From positions 1 through 64,000 of the forward strand of contig CALKXH010000093.1 of the NCBI GenBank assembly GCA_938005675.1: a DNA stretch of 64,000 nucleotides, in the 5' to 3' direction. Below the pieces are notes generated by a model that was given only the letters and a program-made list of their open reading frames with translations, had not been told where the DNA came from and ran no database searches. The translations under genes were made by a program, and so were the position numbers. Origin of the DNA: an uncultured Anaerolineae bacterium. GTDB taxonomy: Bacteria > Chloroflexota > Anaerolineae > Aggregatilineales > UBA2796. Position 1 is the first letter of the stretch; each line of letters begins with the position of its first letter. Shown piece by piece: positions 1 to 8,545 of this stretch.

Positions 1-1
1 C

Positions 2-343
2 GGCGGCAGCGTGCAGCGGCGGCTCAGCAAGGCGACTCTGCCCGAAGGCGCGCTGCACTTCGCCGATCAAGCCGCTTTGGAGCGGCTGCGCGCCAACTTC
101 GCGGGCGATCTACGGGCGGTCTGCGAGCAGATGGCGGCGGCGCTGCGCCTTGAGTGCGGGACGGATGTCGCGCTGGTCGTGGTGGCTGAGGCAGATAGCT
201 CCGCCATGGCGGTCACCGACGGCGTGCAGCAGTATAGCCGCGCCTACTTCTACGGCACGGACGTCACGGCGCCCGACGTGCCGAGCGGCTGGGCGATCTC
301 GATGCTGTGGCAGCTGCTCAAGCGCCGCGCCGCCCAGCCCTGA
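2..343 (+). CDS. CinA C-terminal-like protein, 3' end only
   Basis: The reading frame is open to the left edge of the window, so this is the end of a longer gene; the GTG at 11 is only the first listed start. The visible 110 residues look like the end of a CinA C-terminal (nicotinamide-nucleotide amidase-like) domain: a helix, then a strand at 'GTDVALVVVAE', a strand at 'MAVTDGVQQYSRAYFYG' and a final helix 'ISMLWQLLKRR'. The glycine-rich segment expected after the first strand (the 'GIAGP' region) is replaced by 'EADSS', so activity is doubtful even if the fold is right. The next gene starts about 70 bp downstream on the same strand. This is a family-level guess from a fragment. Confidence 0.45.
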   Translation, partial: GGSVQRRLSKATLPEGALHFADQAALERLRANFAGDLRAVCEQMAAALRLECGTDVALVVVAEADSSAMAVTDGVQQYSRAYFYGTDVTAPDVPSGWAISMLWQLLKRRAAQP

Positions 344-345
344 GC

Positions 346-375
346 TTGCGGAGCGGGCGCGCCTTGCGCTAGACT
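346..375 (+). promoter_or_regulatory. Possible sigma-70-type promoter for the YfhO-like gene
   Basis: TTGCGG at 346-351 and TAGACT at 370-375 are separated by 18 bp and lie just after the CinA-like stop codon. The spacing is acceptable and both boxes are partial matches, so this is weak support for independent transcription of the following gene. Confidence 0.3.
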
Positions 376-411
376 CCCGCCTTGCGCAGCGAGCCTCTGA
401 GAGATAGTCCC

Positions 412-2670
412 ATGACTGAACGGCGTTGGTGGGCGGACGGGCTGAGCGCGGCGCTCTTGGCGGCGCTGTGCTGGCTGTTCTATTGGCGCGCCCTGACGCC
501 CAATCCGCTCGATCAGGTCTCCTTTGTGGAGGGCGATTTCAGCGGGCAGTTCGTGGCGTTCGCCCACTATCAGGCGCAGCGGCTGGGCGCGGGCGAGACG
601 CCGCTCTGGAATCCCTACAATTTGGGCGGGCATCCCTTCCTCGCCGATACGCAATCCGCCGTGTTCTATCCGCCGCGCCTCGTCAGCATCGCCCTGCTCA
701 ATCTGACGGGCGGCAGCACCCCGCAGCGCATGTACGCCGCGCTGCAAGCTGAGGCAGCTGCGCACGCTCTGATCGGCTCGCTGCTGATGTACGCCTTCTG
801 CCGCGCCTTGATCGAGACGGCGTACAGCATCCCCGCCGCGTTGATCGGCGCGATCACCTTCGCCTACGGCGGCTTCCTGACGGGCTATCCGCCGCTGCAA
901 TTGGCGATCCTCGAGGCGGCGGTCTGGCTGCCGCTGATCTTGCTGGGCATTTTGCGCGCCACGCAGGATGCCGAGCGCCTCGATTGGGCGTGGCTCGCCC
1001 TGAGCGGCGTCGGGCTGGGCTTGACGCTCTTGGCGGGGCATCCGCAGACGGCGCTCTATGCGATCTACTTGAGCCTCGCCTACTTGGCGTGGCGCTGCGG
1101 CGGCAGGGCGACGGGCAAGCTCAGGAAGTTCGCAATCGGGGCGCTGATTCTGGGCGCGCTCGGCGGCGGGATCGCGGCGGTGCAGCTGCTGCACGGCTGG
1201 GAGTACCTCAGCGCCACCACGCGCGGGACGCTCGGCTTTGAGGCGAAGGGCAACGGCTTCCCCGTCAACGATCTGCTGCAGATCATCTTGCCGGGCGTCT
1301 TCAGCCTGTATTCGCCGCTGTATTTCGGCATCACGGCGCTGATGCTGGTCATCTATAGCGCGGCGCGCCTGCGCCCCGCCGAGGTTTTCTGGTTCGGCGT
1401 GCTGTTCGTGGCGCTGGGGCTGAGTCTGGGCAAGGGCGCCATCCTCTACGACATTTTCTATCAATTCGCGCCGGGCTTCAGCCTGTTCAGGCAGCAGGAG
1501 CGGGCTGCCTACCTCGTGGCGGCGGCAGCGGCGATTTTGGCGGCGCAGGGCGCCTCGGATATCCTCCACGACACGGCGCAGAGCCCCTTAGCGCGCCGCT
1601 ACGTGGCGATCTTCTTGGGCATCGCGGCGGGCGCGCTCAGTTTCAGCATCGCCGCCTTCGCCGAGTGGCTGGTGACGCCCTCAGAGAGCCTCGCCAACTT
1701 TCAGCGCGTGAGCTTCAGCCTGCTGATCGCGCTGCTCGCCGCCCTCTTGCTGATCAACCTCGCCACCTATCGCAATCGCTACTGGCTGCAATGGCGCGCC
1801 GCCGCCCTGATCGGCTTGATCGTCTTCGAGCTGTTCAGTTTCGGGCGCACCAGCCCCAATTTCGAGGCGATTCCAATCTCGGCGCGCCTGCGCGAGCCGC
1901 CCGCCCTCGCCGTCTTGCGCGCCGACGCCGCCGATCAGCCGTTCTTCCGCGTGGCGGGCGTGCGCGAGAACTTCGGCACGCTCTACAACCTGCCCGATAT
2001 CGACGGCATCAGCCCGCTGCGCTTCGCGCACGTCGAGCGCGCCCTGAAACTGCCCAACCGCGAGCGAGTCTGGCAGTTATTCGGCGTGCGCTACGTCCTG
2101 AGCCCCGACCGCGAGCTGCCCGCGCCCAGCCGCATCCTGTATGAGGAAGACAATCCGTACAATCCCGTGCGGCTGCACGCGCTAGAGTCGCCCTTGCCGC
2201 TGGCGCGCGTGATGCATCGCGCGTGGATCGAGCCTGATGAGGCGCAAGCGGCGGGCTATCTGAGCGACCCCGCCTACGACGCGGCGCATACCGTGATGCT
2301 CGCCGCGCCGCCGCCCGTCGCGCTCTCAGGCGCCGAGAGCGCCGCGGCGCGCCTCCTCGCCCTAGAGCCCGAGCGCTGGCTGATCGAGGCGGAGAGTCCG
2401 AGCGCCGCCCTGCTGCGCCTCGCTCTGGTCTACGATCCGAATTGGCGGGCGAGCGTTGACGGAGTCCCCGCGCCGATCCTGCGCGCCGATATCGCCTTCA
2501 GCGCCGTGCCGATCCCAAGCGGCAAGAGCGTGGTAGAATTGACCTATCAACCGAGCAGCTACGCGCTGGGCGCCCTGATCACGTTGGGGACGCTCCTGGC
2601 GCTCACTTTGGGAGGCTTGTTCAGCCTTGCGCATTCCCTTCGACGGCGCGCGCGCCGCCCTCCCGCCTGA
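412..2670 (+). CDS. YfhO-family polytopic membrane protein
   Basis: A 752-residue integral membrane protein that resembles the YfhO family, GT-C-like proteins linked to transfer of sugars from lipid carriers onto cell-surface polymers. I start it at the ATG at 412 (MTERRWW) rather than the TTG at 382. Many hydrophobic helices run from residue 8 to about 470. The first extracytoplasmic loop carries 'EGDFSGQF' and 'PLWNPYNLGGHPF', typical of this family and of related GT-C loops. A soluble C-terminal part (about 480-720) is followed by a last helix. The end overlaps the next gene by 44 bp, which suggests translational coupling with an O-antigen-ligase-like protein and a shared role in surface glycans. 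Donor and acceptor cannot be read from the sequence. Confidence 0.75.
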   Translation: MTERRWWADGLSAALLAALCWLFYWRALTPNPLDQVSFVEGDFSGQFVAFAHYQAQRLGAGETPLWNPYNLGGHPFLADTQSAVFYPPRLVSIALLNLTGGSTPQRMYAALQAEAAAHALIGSLLMYAFCRALIETAYSIPAALIGAITFAYGGFLTGYPPLQLAILEAAVWLPLILLGILRATQDAERLDWAWLALSGVGLGLTLLAGHPQTALYAIYLSLAYLAWRCGGRATGKLRKFAIGALILGALGGGIAAVQLLHGWEYLSATTRGTLGFEAKGNGFPVNDLLQIILPGVFSLYSPLYFGITALMLVIYSAARLRPAEVFWFGVLFVALGLSLGKGAILYDIFYQFAPGFSLFRQQERAAYLVAAAAAILAAQGASDILHDTAQSPLARRYVAIFLGIAAGALSFSIAAFAEWLVTPSESLANFQRVSFSLLIALLAALLLINLATYRNRYWLQWRAAALIGLIVFELFSFGRTSPNFEAIPISARLREPPALAVLRADAADQPFFRVAGVRENFGTLYNLPDIDGISPLRFAHVERALKLPNRERVWQLFGVRYVLSPDRELPAPSRILYEEDNPYNPVRLHALESPLPLARVMHRAWIEPDEAQAAGYLSDPAYDAAHTVMLAAPPPVALSGAESAAARLLALEPERWLIEAESPSAALLRLALVYDPNWRASVDGVPAPILRADIAFSAVPIPSGKSVVELTYQPSSYALGALITLGTLLALTLGGLFSLAHSLRRRARRPPA

Positions 2671-4069
2671 GGCGCGCCACGCCCTGCTGATCGGCGCGGC
2701 GTTGGGCGCGTTGTGCGCGCTCTTCGGCTTGCTGATCGTCCTCGGCGGTCCGATCCTCGCTTTCGGCGCGCTCTTCGGCGCGGCTTTCGGGCTGTACGCG
2801 CTCACTAACTTGAATTTCGGGCTGTATTTGACCCTCGCCATCATCGCGCTCCTGCCCTTCGGAACTCTGCCCGTGCGCTTCGCCCTCACGCCGACTTTCA
2901 TCGATGTGGCGCTGGGCGCCTTTTTGCTGGTCTACCTGTTTGAGTGGATGACGCGCCGCCGCCAAAATTTCCGCTTCGCCCCGGCGCAGCTGCTGATCGC
3001 CTTCTTCATCGGTTGGTGCGTGTTCAGCTTCGTGGCGGGCTTAGGTCACGCCGCCCTGACCACCAACGTGCTGCGCAAATTCGTGGAGATGCTGCTGAGC
3101 ATGGCGACGGCGATTGTGATCGTCGACGTGGCGCGCGATAAGCAGATTTTGGCGCGCATCGCCTTCGCCTTGAGCGCCTTCGGCGCGCTGCAGGCGCTGA
3201 TCGGCATCCTGCTCTACGCCCTGAACGATCAGACCACGCTCAATCTGCTCAATGCGCTAGGGCGGCTGGGCTATCCGCGCGGCGACGTGCTGCGCTACGT
3301 GGAGGACAATCCGCTGCTGGGCGAGCGCGCCATCGGCACGTGGGTCGATCCGAACGCTTACGGCGGCTTCCTGCTGATGTTCGGCAGCGTGGCGCTCGCC
3401 AACGCGCTCAATCGGAAGCCCGCCATCGGCGGGCGCGCCCTTGCGTGGCTGATCTTCGCGCCCTATCCCCTCGCGCTGCTGCTGACTCAGAGTCGGGGGG
3501 CGTGGCTGGCTTTCGGCGGCGCGATTGCCTTCATGGCGCTCCTGCGCTACCGCTGGCTGATCGGCGTCGGCGCGCTCGCTTTGGCGCTGCTGCTGAGCCT
3601 GCCCTTCATGCAGGGCTATGTGGAGCGCCTCCTAGACGGCTTGCAGGGCGAAGACCTCGCCACGCAGATGCGCTTCGGCGAGTTCAAGGACTCTCTAACG
3701 CTGATCGGGCGCTATCCGCTGATCGGGGTCGGCTTTGCCGGCGCGCCCGACCGCGACATCTATTTAGGGGTGAGCAGCACCTACCTGAAGATCGCCAACT
3801 CGACGGGCATCACAGGCGTGGCGCTCTTCAGCCTGATCCTGCTGGAGACGCTGCGCTATGGCATCGCGCGGCGGCGTCTGTTGCGCCAAAGCGGGCTGGA
3901 GGCGCTCTGGCTGGGCTTTGGGGCGGCGGTCTTCGGGGTGGCGATCAACGGGGTGGTCGATCACTACTACTTCAACCTGGAGTTTCACGCCGTCTCGCTC
4001 GCCTTCTGGCTGATGGTCGGCTTGGCGCTGGCGACGGCGCGCGCTACAGCAGCCCGTTATGGGTCGTGA
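2627..4069 (+). CDS. O-antigen ligase/polymerase-like membrane protein (Wzy/WaaL type)
   Basis: A 480-residue polytopic protein of the O-antigen ligase/Wzy superfamily. The family joins lipid-linked glycan to an acceptor or polymerises repeat units on the outer face of the membrane. About a dozen hydrophobic helices are visible. A 'TQSRGAWL' motif near residue 287 matches the conserved S-R-G region of the Wzy_C domain, and a large hydrophilic loop follows it ('YPLIGVGFAGAPDR'). The TTG start at 2627 is supported by GGAGG about 12 bp upstream, inside the preceding gene. The 44-bp overlap indicates coupling to the YfhO-like gene. The 3' end overlaps the convergent exchanger gene by 26 bp. Substrate unknown. 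Confidence 0.8.
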   Translation: MRIPFDGARAALPPEARHALLIGAALGALCALFGLLIVLGGPILAFGALFGAAFGLYALTNLNFGLYLTLAIIALLPFGTLPVRFALTPTFIDVALGAFLLVYLFEWMTRRRQNFRFAPAQLLIAFFIGWCVFSFVAGLGHAALTTNVLRKFVEMLLSMATAIVIVDVARDKQILARIAFALSAFGALQALIGILLYALNDQTTLNLLNALGRLGYPRGDVLRYVEDNPLLGERAIGTWVDPNAYGGFLLMFGSVALANALNRKPAIGGRALAWLIFAPYPLALLLTQSRGAWLAFGGAIAFMALLRYRWLIGVGALALALLLSLPFMQGYVERLLDGLQGEDLATQMRFGEFKDSLTLIGRYPLIGVGFAGAPDRDIYLGVSSTYLKIANSTGITGVALFSLILLETLRYGIARRRLLRQSGLEALWLGFGAAVFGVAINGVVDHYYFNLEFHAVSLAFWLMVGLALATARATAARYGS

Positions 4070-5024
4070 ACGCCCACAGGGTGAAGATCAGGTAAGCGGT
4101 CAGCAGCAAGCCGCCCTGCCAGCGCGTCACTTTGCTGCCGCGCACCAACATCAGCAGGCTGAACGAGAACGCCAGCATGATCAGGATATCCGCCTCCAGC
4201 ACGCGCTGATTGATGCCTATCGGTCGCACCGTCGCCGTGATGCCTAGAATCGCCAAGATGTTGAAGATGTTCGAGCCGATGATGTTGCCGATGGCGATGT
4301 CGTTCTCTTTGTGCAGCGAGGCGATGAAGGCGGTCGCCAACTCCGGCAACGAGGTGCCGACCGCCACTAACGTCAAGCCGATGATCAGCTTCGGCACGCC
4401 CAGCGCCGTGGCGATGTTGACCGAACCCTCCACCAGCCAATTGGCGCCGATCACCACGACTGCTAAGCCCACGCTCAGCCGCCCAAGCTCAAAGAGGCGG
4501 TTGGCGCGGTGGGGATCGGGTCCGAGCTCGGCTTCATCGAGGATTTCGGTCACCGCTGCTGCTGTCCGCTGCTCGCGCAGGCTCAGGGCGTACGAGAGGA
4601 TCGTGTAGGCGATCAAGCCGCCGAATAACAGCAGTCCTTCGGGGCGGCTGATCTCTCGATTCTGGATCAGGGCGAACATCAGCAGCGAGACGACCAGCAT
4701 GATCGGCAGGTCGCGTCGGATGACTTGCTGTTTGACTGCCACCGGGAAGACCAGCGCCGTCAAGCCCAGAATCAAGCCGATGTTGGCGATATTCGAGCCC
4801 ACCACGTTGCCGACTGAGATATCCGTGGCGCCTTGCATCACGGCGTCTAGCGAGACAAAAAGCTCTGGCAGCGACGTGCCGAAGGCGACGATGGTCAAGC
4901 CGACCACCAGCGTGGAGACGCCCAGCGAGAGCGCCAAGCGCGCCGCGCCCTTGACCAGCCAATTGCCGCCGAAAAATAGCCCCAACAAACCGAGAACGAT
5001 GAGTAGCGCGTCCTGCAACAGCAT
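4044..5024 (-). CDS. Calcium/sodium antiporter, YrbG-like (CaCA family)
   Basis: A 326-residue inner-membrane cation/Ca2+ exchanger. It has the internal duplication of the CaCA superfamily: alpha repeat 1 (about 47-92) contains 'GTSLPELFVSL' and 'GNVVGSNIANIGLILG', and alpha repeat 2 (about 223-265) contains 'GTSLPELATAF' and 'GNIIGSNIFNILAILG'. The paired acidic residues and G-S-N motifs that line the ion path are present in both repeats. A hydrophilic cytoplasmic loop (about 155-185) separates the halves. The ATG at 5024 is preceded by AAGGAG. The gene stands alone on the minus strand between convergent and same-strand neighbours; ion selectivity (Ca2+/Na+ versus Ca2+/H+) cannot be told. 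Confidence 0.9.
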   Translation of the reverse strand: MLLQDALLIVLGLLGLFFGGNWLVKGAARLALSLGVSTLVVGLTIVAFGTSLPELFVSLDAVMQGATDISVGNVVGSNIANIGLILGLTALVFPVAVKQQVIRRDLPIMLVVSLLMFALIQNREISRPEGLLLFGGLIAYTILSYALSLREQRTAAAVTEILDEAELGPDPHRANRLFELGRLSVGLAVVVIGANWLVEGSVNIATALGVPKLIIGLTLVAVGTSLPELATAFIASLHKENDIAIGNIIGSNIFNILAILGITATVRPIGINQRVLEADILIMLAFSFSLLMLVRGSKVTRWQGGLLLTAYLIFTLWAFTTHNGLL

Positions 5025-5048
5025 GGATGCTCCTTAATAGCACAGAGA

Positions 5049-5072
5049 CGCCTCACACAACACGGTGAGGCG
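5049..5072 (-). other. Stem-loop in the 5' leader of the antiporter gene
   Basis: CGCCTCAC (5049-5056) pairs with GTGAGGCG (5065-5072) around an 8-nt loop, 25 bp upstream of the antiporter start. There is no U-run on either strand, so it is not a normal terminator. It could be a leader structure or a processing or stability element. I see nothing else in 5025-5165 beyond possible AT-rich -10 boxes near 5095-5105. Confidence 0.4.
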
Positions 5073-5165
5073 CAGTCAGAGTTCGCCAATACGATAAGCA
5101 TAGCATAGCTGCGCGCTCTCAGCTGAGGCAGGCGCGCAAAACCACCAAAAATTAGGGTATCAGCC

Positions 5166-6071
5166 TCACGGGAGCGGCTCTTTCAGGTCGTAGATGCCAT
5201 CGCGGATCGCCCAACGCGGCTTATCCGCCGCGCTGAGCAGCACATCGCCCTCGCGGCGCAGCGGCGCGCCCGTGAGCGGGCATTTGAAGAGCTGATCGCG
5301 CTCGATCACAGCGCTCGGCGCGCCCGCAACCCGACTCTGCACGAAAATTTGCGGCGCGTAGGGGAATATGCCGCCCAGCGGCTGCAAAAGCCGATCCACA
5401 GCCACCATCAGGCGCAAGGGCAGCAGTCGTTTGAAGAGTCCCAGCCGCAGCCACGAGGCGGCGGCGCGACGGCGCGGCGCGAAGCCCGCCGCGATCAGTT
5501 TTTGACGCATATCGGCGGGATGGAAGTCGAAGTTCAGGCGGACGAACTCGATAGGCTCGCGGCTGTAGGGACTCCACGTCTGGCGGCGCAGGGCGTAGCG
5601 CAGCATCGCCTTCAGATTCAGCTTGTTGGCGAACTCCAGCACGAAGGTGCCGCCGCCCGCCATGCTCTGGCGGATTTGCCTGAAGGCGGCGAGCGGATCG
5701 GCGAGGTGATGCACCACGCGGCATAGCAGCGCGGCATCGAAGGCGTTGGCGGCGAAAGGCAAGCGGTAGAGGTCAGCCGCCACGTAGAGGAAGCGCTCGC
5801 TCCGCCCTAGCCGCGCTTGCGCCTCCTGCAGCAGGGTGCGGGAGTAGTCCATCACCACGACCTCTTCAAAGCCCGCCGCCTCGTCGATCAGCCGCCCGAA
5901 GCCGGCGCCCAGATCGATGTAGCGCTTGCCCGCGCGCGGCAAGAATCGGCGCAAGACGAGGCGCTCGACGGCGTCCTCGTACTCGCGTCCCTTACCCTCC
6001 CAAAAATCGGTGCGGTAGGTTGAACCCTCGTAATCGCAGATGGCGGGCGGCGGCGAGTCGGGCTGCGTCAT
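5166..6071 (-). CDS. SAM-dependent methyltransferase with C-terminal Trm112-like domain
   Basis: A 301-residue class I methyltransferase. The glycine-rich SAM-binding motif I is 'YIDLGAGFGRL' (about 51-61), followed by the acidic strand 'VVVMDYS' and motif 'ALLCRVVHHLADP', typical of the UbiE/Methyltransf_11 group. After the catalytic core, residues about 258-301 ('KCPLTGAPLR', 'RWAIRDGIYDL') resemble the small Trm112/UPF0434 domain, which often stabilises or regulates methyltransferases and is here fused in cis. The ORF-track start at 6308 lies inside the upstream gene; the ATG at 6071 sits 17 bp after that gene's stop. The two genes are probably co-transcribed. The methyl acceptor is unknown. 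Confidence 0.8.
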   Translation of the reverse strand: MTQPDSPPPAICDYEGSTYRTDFWEGKGREYEDAVERLVLRRFLPRAGKRYIDLGAGFGRLIDEAAGFEEVVVMDYSRTLLQEAQARLGRSERFLYVAADLYRLPFAANAFDAALLCRVVHHLADPLAAFRQIRQSMAGGGTFVLEFANKLNLKAMLRYALRRQTWSPYSREPIEFVRLNFDFHPADMRQKLIAAGFAPRRRAAASWLRLGLFKRLLPLRLMVAVDRLLQPLGGIFPYAPQIFVQSRVAGAPSAVIERDQLFKCPLTGAPLRREGDVLLSAADKPRWAIRDGIYDLKEPLP

Positions 6072-6088
6072 GGTCAGCTGAGCATCCT

Positions 6089-7042
6089 TCACGGTGCGGT
6101 CGGCGTGGGCGAGCGGTACTCCGACGGATCGATGATGGTCAAGGTGGGCGTGGGCGGCACGGGCGTGACGGTCGGCGGGATGACGACGGTCGGCGTGGCG
6201 GCGGGGGCGGGCGCGCCGCCTTGATCGGGCGGGGCTGTGATCACGGTCGCATCCGGCGGCGCAGCGATGGGCGTGGGCGTGGCGACGCCCGTGCGGAAGC
6301 CCGACCACGGGTTGCGCATGAAGTCGTTATCCTGCAGCAGGTCGGGCGGTTGCCCCGCCAAAATCTTGCCGATCACGATCCACATCTCGTTCCAATTCTT
6401 GGGCAAGTTGGTCACCACGCGGGTGAGCGGACCGATCACGTCTTGCAGGCTCTTCGCCACGTCGTTGAGCTGAGTCTCTTCGAGCGGGATATCGACCGGC
6501 ACTTTCAGGGCGACTGGCACCTTCAAATCGACGGGCACGGTCAGGTTGACGGGGACTTTCAGATCGATGGGCAGGCTGCTATCGACGGGCACGTTCAGGT
6601 TGAGCGCCACGGGCAGCTGCAAGCCCTGCGGCAAGGTGATCGCCACGTTGCCGCGAATGGTGCCGCCGCCGCCCGGCAGGGCGAAGGAGGCGTTCGCCGT
6701 GATCGGGACGGGCTGCGTCAGAACCACGACCGTGTTCTGCTGCAGCGGGATGTCCAGCACGACCGGGATGGTATCCTTGACGTTGATGCTATCGACGACT
6801 TGGATGGTATCTCGGACGTTGATGGTATCGTTCACGTCAATGGTGGTGATGATGCGCGCCTTGTTCAAGCCGACGAAGCTGCCGTACAAGCCGCCCAGCA
6901 GCGGCTCGGCGATGCCGCTGGTGATCTGGAAGATCACCGTCAGCAGCAGCAGGATCACGATCAGGAAGATGAAATTGACGACGAACGAGAAAAAGATGGC
7001 GAAATTTTTGAAGGCGTTCCAAATGCGCCGCAGCCCGACCAT
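6089..7042 (-). CDS. Membrane-anchored beta-repeat protein with Pro/Thr tail
   Basis: A 317-residue protein of no family I can name. A cytoplasmic start is followed by one strong transmembrane helix (about 15-45). A glycine-containing hydrophobic stretch ('SGIAEPLLGGLYGSFVGLN') comes next, then a run of short alternating repeats: first 'DTINVRDTIQVVDSINVKDTI', then 'VPVDLKVPVNLTVPVDLK'. An amphipathic helical segment follows (about 195-230), then a Pro/Thr/Ala-rich linker to the end. The pattern suggests an extended beta structure outside the membrane. I use the ATG at 7042 because GAAGAGG precedes it; the track's TTG at 7066 is weaker. It lies 17 bp upstream of the methyltransferase. Confidence 0.7.
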   Translation of the reverse strand: MVGLRRIWNAFKNFAIFFSFVVNFIFLIVILLLLTVIFQITSGIAEPLLGGLYGSFVGLNKARIITTIDVNDTINVRDTIQVVDSINVKDTIPVVLDIPLQQNTVVVLTQPVPITANASFALPGGGGTIRGNVAITLPQGLQLPVALNLNVPVDSSLPIDLKVPVNLTVPVDLKVPVALKVPVDIPLEETQLNDVAKSLQDVIGPLTRVVTNLPKNWNEMWIVIGKILAGQPPDLLQDNDFMRNPWSGFRTGVATPTPIAAPPDATVITAPPDQGGAPAPAATPTVVIPPTVTPVPPTPTLTIIDPSEYRSPTPTAP

Positions 7043-7136
7043 ACGCACCTCTTCCGTGCCTGCCAAAATGGATGCTCAGCCGCTTTATGATAGCATCAGG
7101 CGCGCTGATCGGGCAAACACAAAGCTAACAAGGCGG

Positions 7137-7979
7137 CTAGAGCTTGGTGGCGTCGCGGGTGACGTCCTCGCCGCTCAGCTCTAGGACGGGCGTGCCGTCG
7201 CGCTCGACCCACACGCCGCACTTGCCGCCCAAGGGGCTCGCCGCCAGACGGAACTCGGCGCCATCGAAGCGCAGCACGGGATTGTACCACTCCGCCACGG
7301 CTGAGGCGTCCGCCTCGATGTAGTGACCGATCAGGGCGCGGCGGAAGCGGTCGGGCGTGACGTTCGGGTTGCTGCCGTGCACCATCGCGCCGTTGAAGAA
7401 CAGCACATCGCCGGGCTGCATGGCGACGGGGCGCACCTCGCAGCCTTCAGGGATCGGCACGGTCACGTCGGTGAAGCTCTGCGTGGTATCGGCGGGCGCC
7501 GTGCAGAGCAGCTCCCACCTGTGGCTGCCGGGCACCATCATCAGGCAGCCGTTCGCCTCGTCGCAAGGGTCGAGCGCCATCCACGCCGCCATGCACGTGC
7601 CGTTCTGCACGCGCAGATAGTAGTTATCCTGATGGAGGGCTTGTCCGCGCGCGCCCGGCGGCTTGAAGTAGAGCATGGTCTGGACGGCGTAGGGCGTCTT
7701 GCCCAGCAGCAGGGTCAGCGCCGCGCCCAGACGCGCATCGAGCAGCCAGGCGCGGCTGACCGAATCCCAGCGATGCATGTGGATCATGCGCGGATAGCGC
7801 TTGAGCGGATCGTCGCTCTGGTGCGGCACAAAGCCGAGCTCATCGCCCGGATAGGTGCCCATTTCGCGCAGGCGCGTGAAGTAATCGCGGTAGAAGGCAG
7901 CTTCTTCGCTGGTGAACAAACTGCGCGCCACCACATAGCCGTTCTGATCGTAAAAACGCTTATCGTGCTCAGTCAACAT
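7137..7979 (-). CDS. Phytanoyl-CoA dioxygenase (PhyH)-family protein
   Basis: A 280-residue non-haem Fe(II)/2-oxoglutarate-dependent oxygenase of the PhyH family. The metal triad is visible: 'HQDNYY' near residue 115 gives His and Asp, and 'MVHGSNPN' near 200 gives the second His. The Arg of 'RFRRALIGHY' fits the 2-oxoglutarate site. The N-terminal 'FYDQNGYVVARSLFTSEEA' is the usual opening of the family. GAGGAG precedes the ATG at 7979. It lies 60 bp downstream of rpiB in a same-strand run. The family hydroxylates varied small molecules; bacterial members include ectoine hydroxylases, but nothing here fixes the substrate. Confidence 0.85.
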   Translation of the reverse strand: MLTEHDKRFYDQNGYVVARSLFTSEEAAFYRDYFTRLREMGTYPGDELGFVPHQSDDPLKRYPRMIHMHRWDSVSRAWLLDARLGAALTLLLGKTPYAVQTMLYFKPPGARGQALHQDNYYLRVQNGTCMAAWMALDPCDEANGCLMMVPGSHRWELLCTAPADTTQSFTDVTVPIPEGCEVRPVAMQPGDVLFFNGAMVHGSNPNVTPDRFRRALIGHYIEADASAVAEWYNPVLRFDGAEFRLAASPLGGKCGVWVERDGTPVLELSGEDVTRDATKL

Positions 7980-8039
7980 GCGCTCAGGCTCCTCTACTGT
8001 GTGGACTAGGCGGAGTGTAGCGCATGAGCGCGAGCGAGT

Positions 8040-8519
8040 CTAGCAAGGATTGCTCTCGCCCTCGCGCGCCGCCCGATAGCGCGCATCGATGGCGTTCATC
8101 TTGGCGACCTTCGGCGCCGAGCGCCCCCCGGCGAAGTCGGAGGCGAGCCACGCCTCAAGGATGCTCTTGGCGAGTTCGGGTCCGATCACGCGGGCGCCCA
8201 TCGTGATGACTTGCGCGTCGTTGCTTTTGCGGGCGCGCTCGGCGGAGTAGGTATCGTGGCAGAGCGCGGCGCGCACGTTCGGCACTTTGTTGGCGGTGAT
8301 GCACATGCCGATGCCCGTGCCGCACACCAAAATGGCGCGATCCGCCTCGCCTTTGGAGACAGCCATCGCCACTTGCTCGGCGATATCAGGATAATCGACC
8401 GGGTCGGTCGTATGGACGCCGAAATCCTGCACTTCGATCTCAGGCTTGCTCCGCAAGTACTCGCGGATCACGTTCAAGAGCGGCAGTCCCGCCTCGTCAC
8501 AGCCGATTGCGATTTTCAT
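8040..8519 (-). CDS. rpiB: Ribose-5-phosphate isomerase B
   Basis: A 159-residue RpiB/LacAB-family isomerase, which interconverts ribose-5-phosphate and ribulose-5-phosphate in the cytosol. Visible features are the N-terminal 'MKIAIGCDEAG', the 'VDYPDIAEQVA' segment, the catalytic Cys loop 'ILVCGTGIGMCITANK', and 'RAALCHDTYSAERARKSNDAQV', the family's signature. Length is normal. AAGGAG precedes the ATG. It is 26 bp downstream of the YbdK-like gene, so co-transcription is likely. Some members act on allose-6-phosphate or other sugar phosphates, so substrate is family-level. Confidence 0.92.
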   Translation of the reverse strand: MKIAIGCDEAGLPLLNVIREYLRSKPEIEVQDFGVHTTDPVDYPDIAEQVAMAVSKGEADRAILVCGTGIGMCITANKVPNVRAALCHDTYSAERARKSNDAQVITMGARVIGPELAKSILEAWLASDFAGGRSAPKVAKMNAIDARYRAAREGESNPC

Positions 8520-8545
8520 GAGCGCTAGTCTCCTTCAATGTGCTT

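Noticed and set aside
250-1569. 439-codon minus-strand ORF opposite the YfhO-like gene
   Set aside because: Arg/Gln/Glu-rich composition typical of the antisense frame of a GC-rich gene; the opposite strand encodes a clear membrane protein.
6071-6308. N-terminal extension of the methyltransferase as listed in the ORF track
   Set aside because: The His/Arg-rich extension is a shadow of the upstream beta-repeat gene; the ATG at 6071 follows that gene's stop.
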